The notes under the pieces are model-generated. The model was not told the DNA's origin. It did no database searches and was given only the letters and a program-made list of their open reading frames with translations. A DNA stretch of 64,000 nucleotides, taken from positions 1,477,085 to 1,541,084 of the forward strand of contig LT608321.1 of assembly GCA_900095835.1 (NCBI GenBank), read 5' to 3'. This stretch comes from Ihuprevotella massiliensis (GTDB lineage Bacteria; Bacteroidota; Bacteroidia; Bacteroidales; Bacteroidaceae). Shown here piece after piece: positions 15,505-23,184 of the stretch (the stretch's first letter is position 1; each line of letters begins with the position of its first letter). The translations under genes were made by a program, and so were the position numbers.

Positions 15505-15951
15505 CTAGGAGGGGAGTTGTTGTGAGTTAATTGAGGGTTTATAGTAGAGCATCTTAACCTTTGGCTCTGTGCTCTGCGTTGGTCTTTTGTGGTCTATGGC
15601 GTGTAATTTTCGCGAGAGTGCCGTAAGTTCAGCGAGGCTAAGATAGCGAAAAGGCTTACCTGCGATGCGCGGTTGTAGGCAAAACTGGTCGACCACTTGC
15701 CAATCGTGAGTCTTGATGCCCATCTGCTGCATCTGTCGGAGTAGCGCGCTACGTCGTCTGCGGAGGTTATCACGGATGCTCATGCGCTCCTCGAGGAGAG
15801 AGCAAAGACTGTTATACTCTTGCTGGCTAAGCTCACGTAGTGAGGTTGTGCGCCCTTGACTTATCTCGCTGACTAGTTGGGCTTTTTGGTCGTCATCATC
15901 CCCATATTTGGGGAGCTTGGCGAACAGGCTGTAAAATCTTGAGTAGTTCAT
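15505..15951 (-). CDS. GemA-like regulatory protein (Mu gp16 / DUF1018)
   Basis: 148 residues from the ATG at 15951 (MNYSRFYSLFAKLPKYGDDDD). An upstream in-frame extension to 16095 crosses the tRNA-like element and is rejected. The section RRRSALLRQMQQMGIKTHDWQVVDQFCLQPRIAGKPFRYLSLAEL matches the DUF1018 pattern, in which a short DNA-related domain is followed by '...D-W-x-x-V-D-x-F-C...P-R-I-x-G-K-x'. In Mu the homologue GemA modulates host gene expression and DNA supercoiling. Located in the middle of the early operon. Confidence 0.75.
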   Translation of the reverse strand: MNYSRFYSLFAKLPKYGDDDDQKAQLVSEISQGRTTSLRELSQQEYNSLCSLLEERMSIRDNLRRRRSALLRQMQQMGIKTHDWQVVDQFCLQPRIAGKPFRYLSLAELTALSRKLHAIDHKRPTQSTEPKVKMLYYKPSINSQQLPS

Positions 15952-15974
15952 AATTTGGCTAATAGATTGTAGAG

Positions 15975-16060
15975 TGGGAGGGCAGGAGTCGAACCTGCGG
16001 TGCGAGCTTGCTAAAGATTTTTTGCACCTCCGTCGGCAGCACTCTGCCGTTACACTCCCT
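15975..16060 (-). tRNA. tRNA-like element (degenerate; anticodon not assignable)
   Basis: On the - strand a perfect T-arm is present: GCAGG, loop TTCGACT, CCTGC (15998-15982). The flanking 3' acceptor half CCTCCCA (15981-15975) pairs at five positions with AGGGAGT (16060-16054). A D-arm-like CGGC...GCCG stem follows. The middle does not form a normal 5+7+5 anticodon arm; instead GGTGC and GCACC enclose a 20-base loop containing AAAAAATCTTT. It is therefore a decayed tRNA, a tRNA mimic, or a tRNA with an insertion. It lies in the 185-base gap between a zinc-ribbon gene and the GemA-like gene. Confidence 0.4.
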
Positions 16061-16136
16061 TGGAAAAGGTGGGGCGGACTATACTCACGTACCACGCGCC
16101 CCCGATATCAACATAACAATTCAAAAACGTAATGGT

Positions 16137-16382
16137 TTATGGGTTTGTAAATAAGGGCTGACTCTGTTCATCGCTCGACCACTCTACGGTGATGCGTGCT
16201 TGGAGCTGTCCTTTGCCTTGGCATCGTTTGCAAGGATATCGTTCTTCATTGAAGGCTATGCCTCCGAGACAGCCAGTTCCGTTGCAGGTGGGGCAGACAA
16301 ATCCTCGAGCTAGGTAATGTTCCTCGTGTCCGAGGTCGTAGCGTGTGGGGTGCAATGCTAGGCGTTGTACTAATTTACTCAT
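16137..16382 (-). CDS. Small zinc-ribbon protein (DnaJ-type CxxCxGxG)
   Basis: 81 residues with two CxxCxGxG motifs: CPTCNGTGCLGG (about residues 30-41) and CKRCQGKGQLQ (about 51-61). This pair is the DnaJ central zinc-finger pattern and would bind one zinc. No J domain is present. Such small zinc proteins are common in phage early regions; function unknown. Same operon as its neighbours. Confidence 0.7.
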   Translation of the reverse strand: MSKLVQRLALHPTRYDLGHEEHYLARGFVCPTCNGTGCLGGIAFNEERYPCKRCQGKGQLQARITVEWSSDEQSQPLFTNP

Positions 16383-16407
16383 GGTTGTTGGGGGGTATTG
16401 TTCTATT

Positions 16408-16608
16408 TTACTTGCCCTCTGTTTGGAACTTTAGCTTCACTTCGATGTCGAAATTTGTCATCTCTAGAATGATGCTTGTCGCGTCTTGCGTGGGCTTGGT
16501 GTCTCGGATTAGGCAACAGATAAAAATCCGCGCTGCTTCTTGGAGGGGGAGGTCTTTTGCGACTTCCTTGACGGCTTCGTAGAATTTTTCTTCGTAGTCT
16601 TGTTTCAT
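16408..16608 (-). CDS. Small hypothetical early phage protein
   Basis: 66 residues, MKQDYEEKFYEAVKEVAKDL..., helical and slightly acidic, ending in a beta-like FDIEVKLKFQTEGK. No family recognised. Its ATG overlaps the stop of the upstream gene in an ATGA junction (16605-16608), the classic sign of translational coupling, which supports this frame over the longer alternative frame in the same place (16403-16684). Confidence 0.6.
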   Translation of the reverse strand: MKQDYEEKFYEAVKEVAKDLPLQEAARIFICCLIRDTKPTQDATSIILEMTNFDIEVKLKFQTEGK

Positions 16609-16931
16609 TGCTTCGGGTTTTGATTGTTTTCTTCTTTCGCTGCTTTCCGCTTCTTGTAACTCGCGGCTGCTTCTCTGGTTTCACATTCCCATTTTGACAC
16701 CATCAAAAAAGCTTCCCACTTTTGCGAACGGATGAGAGACTTCCGTCTGTGGATTTCGTGCGCTTCTTTCTTTATTTCCGCGTCTGCGTTGTTATCTTCT
16801 GCCTTGAGTCTGTGGAAGGCTTCAAACTCTTCTTCTTTGGCTTGCTCATACTCCGCAAGTGCTTTGGCGGAGTCCTCCGCTGCGCACTTTATTTCGTAGT
16901 CCCAATACTCGGTGGCTCTGTCTTTTCCCAT
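16605..16931 (-). CDS. Hypothetical coiled-coil early phage protein
   Basis: 108 residues, almost entirely charged helix: MGKDRATEYWDYEIKCAAEDSAKALAEYEQAKEEEFEAFHRL and so on, ending KKRKAAKEENNQNPKQ. Likely a coiled coil. No family recognised. It starts 3 bases after the YopX gene stop and overlaps the next gene by 4 bases. Confidence 0.6.
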   Translation of the reverse strand: MGKDRATEYWDYEIKCAAEDSAKALAEYEQAKEEEFEAFHRLKAEDNNADAEIKKEAHEIHRRKSLIRSQKWEAFLMVSKWECETREAAASYKKRKAAKEENNQNPKQ

Positions 16932-16934
16932 AAT

Positions 16935-17417
16935 TCAATTTGTTTGAGCTTTTTCGTGAGGTTGCGCAAATGGTTTTGTGATAAGTTCGGGGTTATCGTG
17001 GATATTTCCAATAACTTTTATCGCAAATGCATCTTCTCCCTGTAATCCTAAGAGGACTAAAGATAGTGGGTAATACTCCATGTCTCTGTTACTTGGGTCA
17101 GTCAATAGCACAACAAATCCCGCTTGAGGCTTATGCCATTCAACAACGGTTCTTTGTGCTAACGTGGGGTCATTTCCACAAATCTCTATGATGTCCCCCT
17201 CCCAAATCTCGGGGTGCTCTGCGGTTGCTTCGCAAACTATCTGTCCGATGGTTGAGGAGTTTATTTCATGCTTTCTGTTCCACTGGTCTTGCTCGTAGAT
17301 GCACCACTCTTCATATTCTTTACTCTCTAGTACTTGATTTTCTTCGTGACGATAGGACAGGTTCCCTATGTGCCACTTTCCTAGGCTGTCACGTCCTCTA
17401 AATTTGATTGTTCTCAT
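16935..17417 (-). CDS. YopX family protein
   Basis: 160 residues from ATG 17417 (MRTIKFRGRDSLGKWHIGNL); a longer frame to 17462 is less likely because ATG 17417 forms a 4-base overlap (ATGA) with the upstream stop. The YopX signature is clear: IKFRGRD..GKW.IGNL at the start, then TIGQIVCEATAEHPEIWEGDIIEI and a beta-rich C-terminus (RTVVEWHKPQAGFVVL...FAIKVIGNIHDNPEL). YopX proteins are widespread in phages and mobile elements of Firmicutes and Bacteroidetes; role unknown. Confidence 0.85.
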   Translation of the reverse strand: MRTIKFRGRDSLGKWHIGNLSYRHEENQVLESKEYEEWCIYEQDQWNRKHEINSSTIGQIVCEATAEHPEIWEGDIIEICGNDPTLAQRTVVEWHKPQAGFVVLLTDPSNRDMEYYPLSLVLLGLQGEDAFAIKVIGNIHDNPELITKPFAQPHEKAQTN

Positions 17418-17644
17418 TGCCTTTCTTCTTTTATGATATGTACTTTTTGGCAGCCATGCCATTGTTGGATGCGTGCAGCAAAGATCACATCACTTGTTTC
17501 AATCACCGTATGCCCTTTTGTCTTGGCTCTTCGAAGGGTGAGATTGCAAGCTAGATTTCTCGCCAACCAATCCTCAAGCACATCAGCCACGCGGTCGTTG
17601 GGTAGGAGCATGAGGTAGATTTCTGGGTTCTTCTGATTACTCAT
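17414..17644 (-). CDS. Small hypothetical early phage protein
   Basis: 76 residues from ATG 17644 (MSNQKNPEIYLMLLPNDRVADVLEDWLARNL). This start overlaps the end of the ATPase gene by 8 bases and is preferred to the ATG at 17662. The C-terminal half (TVIETSDVIFAARIQQWHGCQKVHIIKEE) looks beta-rich. No family recognised. Translationally coupled to YopX by a 4-base overlap. Confidence 0.55.
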   Translation of the reverse strand: MSNQKNPEIYLMLLPNDRVADVLEDWLARNLACNLTLRRAKTKGHTVIETSDVIFAARIQQWHGCQKVHIIKEERQ

Positions 17645-18269
17645 TGTAGGTTCCTGCTTCAATTCTCAATATACCTTCTTCCCATACGGGGTAATAACTT
17701 CCAGCCTCACCGCTGAAGCGTCCTTGACAGTAAGCCTTGAAGCCCGTTACACGCACCTTAACGCCTGCGGCATAGCGCAATCGGATGGCTGGTTTACCTA
17801 ATGGTGCTCCTCGGTCTTCCTGCGAAATAAATACGAAGGTCTTCTTGGGGTACTTTTCCGTCAATCCTAACGCCTGTGCGTATGTCCATCCTGTGTACTG
17901 GAAGCTATCTATGATGACAAACTCTGGACTGCGTTGTTTAGAGAGACGTTCCACCAGCTCATCATAGGTGTCGGAGATGATAATGTTAAATCGTCTACTC
18001 ACCTCGTGCATCCTAAATCGCTCGAGTCGCTCTTTAAGACTCTGTCTAATGCCCTCTTCGTAAGAGCAAAGGAGCGTTTTACCATATTCGCAAAACTTCC
18101 GTGCGAGTTGCATGGTGAAGCTGCTTTTGCCCGATGCACTTTGACCAGAGACAAACCACATCTCACCTATTGTAGGATGACCAAAGGCTGCTGCCCACTT
18201 GCCATCCCAATCCAGCACCTTATATCGCTTCTTGATTACTTCCTCTGGGCTGTATGCTCGTTTACTCAT
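17637..18269 (-). CDS. RecA/DnaB-like P-loop ATPase
   Basis: 210 residues. Walker A GQSASGKSS at about residues 42-50, Walker B FVIIDSFQ at about 117-124, and a C-terminal 'YAAGVKVRVTGFKAYCQGRF' section. The overall pattern 'W-F-V-S-G-x-S-A-S-G-K-S-S-F...L-L-C-S-Y-E-E' resembles the RecA-fold ATPases of DnaB/RadA type. It probably helps DNA processing during replicative transposition, since it sits directly after the MuB-like gene (8-base overlap). The precise activity is inference. Confidence 0.75.
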   Translation of the reverse strand: MSKRAYSPEEVIKKRYKVLDWDGKWAAAFGHPTIGEMWFVSGQSASGKSSFTMQLARKFCEYGKTLLCSYEEGIRQSLKERLERFRMHEVSRRFNIIISDTYDELVERLSKQRSPEFVIIDSFQYTGWTYAQALGLTEKYPKKTFVFISQEDRGAPLGKPAIRLRYAAGVKVRVTGFKAYCQGRFSGEAGSYYPVWEEGILRIEAGTYNE

Positions 18270-19152
18270 TGGGATTAGATTGTTGTAGTTTCATTTTTTC
18301 GATTTCGGTGTAGACTCTGCGCAATCCTCCAGCTGTTTTGCGCACGATGCTACCAATGTCTGTGCCTTCAGGAGCGTTTGCCATCGCTACGACTCTAGCT
18401 TGCTCGCGCAAAAAGGCTTCGCGGTCTCTGCCATCATCGGGAGTCACCCGTGCGTAGCGGTCACCATATCGGCTCAACATCTCGGTATATCCTACCTTTT
18501 GAGACTCAATGCTACGAGTTATCTTAGCTCTTAACCCATCTGCGCCCATCATGTACCATGCGCAGCAGCGTTCTGAGGCGTTCCACAAGGCCTTCAGCTC
18601 CAAAAAAGCCTCATATTGTAGGTCACCAGCCTCGTCTAAGATGATAAGGGGACGGTCAATACTGCGGAGGTAATAGACGAGGTCATCGTAGATGTCGGAG
18701 TATCGTCCTCTTGTCGTCACCCCAAACTCAGAGGCAATACTACGGATGAGTTTGAGCTTGGTCTTAGCCTGCGAGCAGTCGATGTAAACAGCATTGCGGT
18801 GGGTTTTTACATAGTGGCGCGCGGTGAAGGTTTTGCCGATATTAGGGAGGTCACAGAGGATACCGCTAAGGCTAGACCGTTGACATGCCTCAAGTTGCGC
18901 GCTTACAAACTCAAAGGTGGCAGTTTTAGCAGCTTGCCATTCTACTTCTCCGCGTAGGTTTACACCCAACCGTCGGGCTATACTCACCCATGCGCCATCA
19001 CTCAGCACGCGGTCGGTCTGACCCTTTTTGACGGCACTATATACTGAGGTGGTCATACCCAAGGCAGCTGCGTGCTTGGCATCCGAGGGATAGTTGGCGC
19101 GATTGGCTGTGATGGCAGCCATAATCTTATGCTTGTACTCCGTTGTAATCAT
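18262..19152 (-). CDS. MuB-like transposition target-selection ATPase
   Basis: 296 residues, close to phage Mu B (312). An N-terminal HTH-like region (about residues 20-60, AALGMTTSVYSAVKKGQ) precedes an AAA+ domain with P-loop ILCDLPNIGKTFTA (about 98-111), Walker B PLIILDEAGDL (about 168-178) and sensor-like YMMGADGLRAKI. The P-loop keeps GKT but lacks the usual glycines before it (DLPNIGKT rather than GxxGIGKT). MuB binds target DNA with ATP and delivers it to the transposase, and blocks self-insertion. It lies 34 bases after the transposase gene, as in Mu. Confidence 0.88.
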   Translation of the reverse strand: MITTEYKHKIMAAITANRANYPSDAKHAAALGMTTSVYSAVKKGQTDRVLSDGAWVSIARRLGVNLRGEVEWQAAKTATFEFVSAQLEACQRSSLSGILCDLPNIGKTFTARHYVKTHRNAVYIDCSQAKTKLKLIRSIASEFGVTTRGRYSDIYDDLVYYLRSIDRPLIILDEAGDLQYEAFLELKALWNASERCCAWYMMGADGLRAKITRSIESQKVGYTEMLSRYGDRYARVTPDDGRDREAFLREQARVVAMANAPEGTDIGSIVRKTAGGLRRVYTEIEKMKLQQSNPNE

Positions 19153-19186
19153 ATTTGTATGCTATTATAAGGGGCTGTGAGGGATG

Positions 19187-21211
19187 TTATAAGCTCTCCA
19201 ACGCTCGTGCGCGGTAGTCCGTGGCAGGCGGTGGGAGGTAGTGGTCGTCCTCCTCTGGAGGAGTGGGGATGATGAGGTCATCAATATCTAGCAGGGGCTT
19301 GATAGAGTCGGACTTGCCAAAATTCGGGTCGGGCTTAATGATACCCAGCTGAGGGATGGCGTTGTCTTCGACGTACTTGCTAAACTTGGCAACCTTTTGT
19401 TGTTGCTTGGCAAATTTGGCATGATCTTCGGTGGTCTGCTCTGCCATCACGCGGTTGTAAGTCTCTACGCGCTCGACTGTATCAATGTATCGGTCACCTT
19501 GATAGAGGTAGACTTCCGTAGGTCGTCCCTCCTCATCGGGGAGATAGCAGGCGGATACCTTGTAGTCATTAGGAGCGAGCTGCTCAAGCACCTCTGTCTT
19601 GCTCAACCACCAATCTTCGCCCATCACGCGCACGGTGGAATTACGTCTGACACTGGTTTCTACGCGCTCACCAATATAGCGCGCCAAGGTTATTTTATCC
19701 AGCGGTAGGAGCGTGGGGTTGATATTGGCTACTAGCACGTCCCAACGGCTCATGTTGGGGTACTTCTTCTGGTTGGGGTGCAAGGCTGCGTTCCATTCTG
19801 CACAGTCCCTACGGTCGTCGGCTACAAGTTCATCGTAGGTGTAGTATTGCTTATCCTCGTAGAGCTCGTTGGTGGCATCGCTCACCTTCTTTGCCTCAGT
19901 CCGCCACTTGCCCTTGCCGTAAAATCGTCCAATACCTTCGTGGTTCTTGTGGATGATGCTACGCTTTTTCGCACCATTGAGAGGTTCTGCATACTTCTCT
20001 TGCGAGTTTTGAGCTGCACAAAAGCGAACGAATGGGAAGGCTACACCAGCCTGCAAAAATCCACTCTTGTATTGGGTCATCAAGTGATTTTCGACCTCGA
20101 TACCTGCTGGCATGCCCCAACCTTGGCGGTCTATCAAGCGGAACATATCGCGGAAGCAGTCGAGCACCAGTCGCTCGTCCTTTTTCCGCGCGTAGCTCGC
20201 ACCGATAACGCATTGGCTGACCACATCGTAAGCGTAGTAGGCATGGATGCGCTGCTTGGTGTCTTTGAGCTTGCGAGTCAAGTCCACGTCGTCCATCGTA
20301 ATCTGAGAGAGGCTAAATTCTCCTGCATGTCGGTGCATGTGGGGCATCTGCTCGTGCATATACGTGGTGTAGCTGTTGTGAGCCTTGGCAATGAGGAGGC
20401 GGTTCTTGGGGCGGTTGAGGTAGTTGCTGATAGTGCTTTCGCTCAGCTCCTTAGGGTTACCATCCTTGTCCACAAAGTCCTCGGGGTCGAAGAGTGCGCC
20501 TGTTTCGGGGTCATAGACCTCAAGCTCACCGCAGACAAACTGGTTGTACATCTCGGCTACGTTCGAGTTGAAGGGCTTATTGGGGAGGCAGCTTATGCCA
20601 ATGATAAGCTGTTCGGTCTTGTGGTCTACCTTGCGCGCTGCTTGGTTGCCAAACTTGCCACTAATAAGACTGCTGTAACCCTCCTTTTTATACTCATTGG
20701 CTTTCTTCCTGAAGCGCAATGTGCTGCTGGGCAGTGTGTGACCATAGAGGTCACGCAGTCCTTCAATCACTGCACACATGCGCTCCCAACTGAATTTCTC
20801 CTTAAAGAGCTTCTTCGTCGTTGCTGTGTGGTTGTAGAGGTAGATGGCGCAGTTTAGCACGCTGGCGTTGGTCACATACTCGTTGACCTTCTCAATTGGT
20901 AGGTCAATACCACATTCTGCCTTGCTTGAGTAGTAAGCCATCGCTCGTTGGTCTACCTCATAGTTGCTCCGCAGCCAATTCTCAAGCATTATCTGATGTT
21001 TCTCAGGGTAGAGTGCATCGAGCTTAGTCTTGTAAGCAGTGGGCAAGCTATCGACTGCGATGAGCGCGCAACAACCAGCAGCACCACCGCCACGACGCAC
21101 CACTTGGATGCGACCGCGAGCTGAGAGTTGCTTGTAATTAGATGAGGAGATTATCCCCTTATCTATCAACTCTCGCGCTGATATGCATAGCTGCTTGTTG
21201 TAATACTCCAT
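19187..21211 (-). CDS. MuA-like DDE transposase
   Basis: 674 residues, near Mu A (663). It starts MEYYNKQLCISARELIDKGI with a Mu-type DNA-binding N-terminus. The catalytic core has ITMDDVDL (first Asp about 307), a second acidic motif IEVENHLM (Glu 374, spaced 67 residues as in MuA D269-D336) and EKYAEPLNGAKK (Glu 405/409). The second catalytic residue thus appears to be Glu rather than Asp. The C-terminus is Pro/Asp rich (PTPPEEDDHYLPPPATDYRARALESL), where MuA binds MuB and ClpX. It binds the element ends, nicks and joins them to target DNA for replicative transposition. Confidence 0.9.
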   Translation of the reverse strand: MEYYNKQLCISARELIDKGIISSSNYKQLSARGRIQVVRRGGGAAGCCALIAVDSLPTAYKTKLDALYPEKHQIMLENWLRSNYEVDQRAMAYYSSKAECGIDLPIEKVNEYVTNASVLNCAIYLYNHTATTKKLFKEKFSWERMCAVIEGLRDLYGHTLPSSTLRFRKKANEYKKEGYSSLISGKFGNQAARKVDHKTEQLIIGISCLPNKPFNSNVAEMYNQFVCGELEVYDPETGALFDPEDFVDKDGNPKELSESTISNYLNRPKNRLLIAKAHNSYTTYMHEQMPHMHRHAGEFSLSQITMDDVDLTRKLKDTKQRIHAYYAYDVVSQCVIGASYARKKDERLVLDCFRDMFRLIDRQGWGMPAGIEVENHLMTQYKSGFLQAGVAFPFVRFCAAQNSQEKYAEPLNGAKKRSIIHKNHEGIGRFYGKGKWRTEAKKVSDATNELYEDKQYYTYDELVADDRRDCAEWNAALHPNQKKYPNMSRWDVLVANINPTLLPLDKITLARYIGERVETSVRRNSTVRVMGEDWWLSKTEVLEQLAPNDYKVSACYLPDEEGRPTEVYLYQGDRYIDTVERVETYNRVMAEQTTEDHAKFAKQQQKVAKFSKYVEDNAIPQLGIIKPDPNFGKSDSIKPLLDIDDLIIPTPPEEDDHYLPPPATDYRARALESL

Positions 21212-21241
21212 TGTTGTTGTGTTTTGCCCATTGGGCGGTTA

Positions 21242-21619
21242 CTACTTCAATTGAGCTATCTCGTGCTGCAATTGTTCTAGCTGGGGGATGGTCAATACTT
21301 CAACCTCTTTCACGACCTTGTCGTGATGAGTAACGATGCAATGTCCTGTCTGCATAGCAACTTCGAGGACTGCGCCATTGCCAAATACCTGCACCATTTT
21401 CCCATCACTAAAATGGAATGTGTCACACTCGGGGGCTGAAAGTTCAACATAAGCACCTTTTTCGCGAGCTGCCTTTTGGATGCGACGAGCGAGGTCTGAT
21501 TTCTCACTCAAGTACATAGCCTTCTTAATCATTCGATAGCTACAGCCGAATACTTTAGCTAGATAGCTTTCTACTTCTGCGCCTACAACAAGACGACGCT
21601 TCACAATTTTCTGTTCCAT
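21242..21619 (-). CDS. Early regulator-like phage protein
   Basis: 125 residues: MEQKIVKRRLVVGAEVESYLAKVFGCSYRMIKKAMYLSEKSDLARRIQKAAREKGAYVEL... The N-terminal part (VFGCSYRMIKKAMYLSEKSDLARRIQ) has the form of a helix-turn-helix, and similar proteins precede the transposase gene in Bacteroidetes Mu-like prophages, where Mu itself has Ner. A negative early regulator is the natural guess. The C-terminus carries a short coiled coil (PQLEQLQHEIAQL). First gene of the leftward early operon, promoter at 21722-21752. Confidence 0.65.
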   Translation of the reverse strand: MEQKIVKRRLVVGAEVESYLAKVFGCSYRMIKKAMYLSEKSDLARRIQKAAREKGAYVELSAPECDTFHFSDGKMVQVFGNGAVLEVAMQTGHCIVTHHDKVVKEVEVLTIPQLEQLQHEIAQLK

Positions 21620-21664
21620 TTTGTTTGAACAATTGTTAGAGATATATTAGTTTATGTGCTTTTC

Positions 21665-21697
21665 TTTGTTCACACCGCCATTTTTGTGTATCTTTGG
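21665..21697 (+). promoter_or_regulatory. Rightward promoter for repressor gene
   Basis: TTTG at 21665-21668, 20 bases of spacer, then TATCTTTG at 21689-21696: a good match to the Bacteroidetes -33/-7 promoter. Transcription would start near 21704 and reach the repressor ATG at 21788. It faces the early promoter at 21722-21752. Confidence 0.6.
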
Positions 21698-21700
21698 GGC

Positions 21701-21719
21701 GTGTGCAAATTGAACACAC
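21701..21719. promoter_or_regulatory. Candidate operator between facing promoters
   Basis: GTGTG and CACAC arms enclose CAAATTGAA (21701-21719). A related GTTCACAC lies at 21669-21676 next to the rightward -33 box. The element covers the predicted start sites of both facing promoters, so a repressor bound here could control both. No footprint data; inference. Confidence 0.4.
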
Positions 21720-21721
21720 TG

Positions 21722-21752
21722 CAAAGATACAGAGTTCTGTATTATAAACCAA
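21722..21752 (-). promoter_or_regulatory. Leftward early promoter
   Basis: On the - strand: TTGG (21752-21749), 19-base spacer, TATCTTTG (21729-21722). The same TTGG-N19-TAnnTTTG layout recurs before several host genes here. It drives the early operon (regulator, MuA, MuB). Confidence 0.6.
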
Positions 21753-21787
21753 GGAAATTCTGGATTTTCTTTTCAGAATACTGAATT

Positions 21788-22462
21788 ATGGCGAAAAATT
21801 TAGATGTAGCAGAGCGTTTTTTACAAGCATACGAGTGGCTTGTAGAGCATGGAAAAGTAACCGATAAGAAGAGCTTTGCAAAAAAAATCGGTGTAAGCGC
21901 CTCCTTTTTGACAGAAATATCCAAAGGGAGAAGCAATGTTGGAGTTTCGGCACTTCAGAATACTGTAAAGGAGTTTGGTGTGTCTTCTGATTGGATTCTG
22001 ACGGGCATTGGAAGCATAGACTACAAACATACAGAACACGGTATACCCCAATTAAGCCAGCAAATAACGGCAGGATTACCTTACTATGACGTTGACTTTC
22101 TAGGAGGCTTCAACGAGATATTCAATGACCATCACGCTACACCTAGTTATTTTATCGATTTCAAGCCCTATAATCATGCTGACTTCTGGTGTAATTTATC
22201 TGGAGACAGCATGTCCCCAAGAATAAACAATGGTGATATAATAGCACTAAAACAATGTACGCTAGACACCATCCAATTCGGAGAAGTATATGCTGTAGAT
22301 ATGGGAGACATTCGAACCGTCAAGGTCGTAAGACGAGGGTCTTCACCCGACACTCTGAGACTCATCCCAATCAATACCGAAGAGTATGACGAGCAAGAGT
22401 ATTCTATATCTCGCATACTGCGTATATTCAAGGTCATAGGGTCTATCCGCTCCGCCTCCTAA
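21788..22462 (+). CDS. Prophage repressor, HTH plus S24 peptidase domain
   Basis: 224 residues. An HTH_XRE-like domain at about residues 27-60 (DKKSFAKKIGVSASFLTEISKGRSNV). A LexA/CI-type S24 domain follows with the nucleophile in LSGDSMSPRINNGDIIAL (Ser141) and the general-base Lys in DIRTVKVVRR (Lys179). An Ala-Gly pair at 95-96 (QQITAGLPYY) is a plausible self-cleavage site. It would hold the prophage silent until RecA-assisted cleavage after DNA damage. It is transcribed away from the early operon, with the control region between, as expected for the lysogeny switch. Confidence 0.9.
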   Translation: MAKNLDVAERFLQAYEWLVEHGKVTDKKSFAKKIGVSASFLTEISKGRSNVGVSALQNTVKEFGVSSDWILTGIGSIDYKHTEHGIPQLSQQITAGLPYYDVDFLGGFNEIFNDHHATPSYFIDFKPYNHADFWCNLSGDSMSPRINNGDIIALKQCTLDTIQFGEVYAVDMGDIRTVKVVRRGSSPDTLRLIPINTEEYDEQEYSISRILRIFKVIGSIRSAS

Positions 22463-22591
22463 CAGTGTATCCACCCCAGTTAGACGACCTATTTCCAGAG
22501 GACAGTCAAGCTAACATCTTGATATTCCCATATATATAAGATGAGAGAAGAAAAAACGACTATATATTTTCATATACAACTCACAACAATT

Positions 22592-22620
22592 ATATACGCT
22601 ACAATTAGAATAGCGTATAT
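22592..22620. promoter_or_regulatory. 10-bp inverted repeat after repressor gene
   Basis: ATATACGCTA 22592-22601 and TAGCGTATAT 22611-22620, perfect, with a 9-base loop. It is not followed by a U-run (next bases are TCCCCCCC), so it is either a protein-binding site or a weak terminator for the repressor transcript. Confidence 0.4.
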
Positions 22621-22657
22621 TCCCCCCCCTCACTCACTACCTCATAACACCCCACTT

Positions 22658-23184
22658 TGTAACCCCACTTCTATATTTTTGTAACCCCACTTTGTAACCC
22701 CACCTGTAACCCCACCCCTATTTTTTTCCTCCCAAGTGATCATTGCTTCACACCCTAATAATCCCACAAAAAAGCCGTCAGAAAGCCATTGTAACGACCT
22801 TCTGACGGCTTTTCAATGCCATCCTAGCGCAACCCTTCATCAACCTCTGTGAGACTGCGTAAAACAGGGCAAAAACACGATACCACGCACACATCCTTAC
22901 ATCTTAACTCCTCCGATAAACACTAGCAATCTCATCTATATACAACAAATGGAGCAGCCACGCAGCCACTCCATTCTCAAACATCCCAAATAACCCCCTT
23001 TTTAGCCTCTCTCGCGCCCTTTTCTCCCTCCATCGCACCATTGTGCCACCTCATGTAACGCAAACGTGCCTACACGTATCATCTTTGCAGCAACGCGCCC
23101 ATCATTTCGCCCCCAAATGTAACCCAAATGTAACGCCATGTATCATTTCGTTTTGTGGTGCATTTCCCGTGATTTCGCTGTAAC
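22658..23184. repeat. Array of TGTAACCC-type motifs, candidate transposase binding sites
   Basis: TGTAAC occurs at 22658, 22680, 22693, 22705, 22790, 23054, 23118, 23129 and 23179, all on the + strand. The first four share the longer core TGTAACCCCAC, with spacing of 22, 13 and 12 bases. Mu ends carry several MuA binding sites within about 200 bases; repeated same-direction motifs just outside the repressor gene fit that role. Confidence 0.5.
22770..22813. terminator. Strong bidirectional terminator hairpin
   Basis: Perfect 14-bp stem: AAAAGCCGTCAGAA 22770-22783 and TTCTGACGGCTTTT 22800-22813, loop 16 bases (contains one TGTAAC). U-runs in both directions. It would insulate the prophage end from host transcription. 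Confidence 0.75.

Noticed and set aside
16403-16684. 93-codon - strand frame overlapping 16408-16608
   Set aside because: Arg/Ser/Pro-rich shadow frame; the alternative frame has an ATGA coupling and normal composition.
19778-20857. Long + strand open frame of 359 codons
   Set aside because: Antisense shadow of the MuA-like transposase gene.
22541-22684. 47-codon + strand frame after the repressor
   Set aside because: Composition follows the repeats and C-run it crosses; no coding signs.
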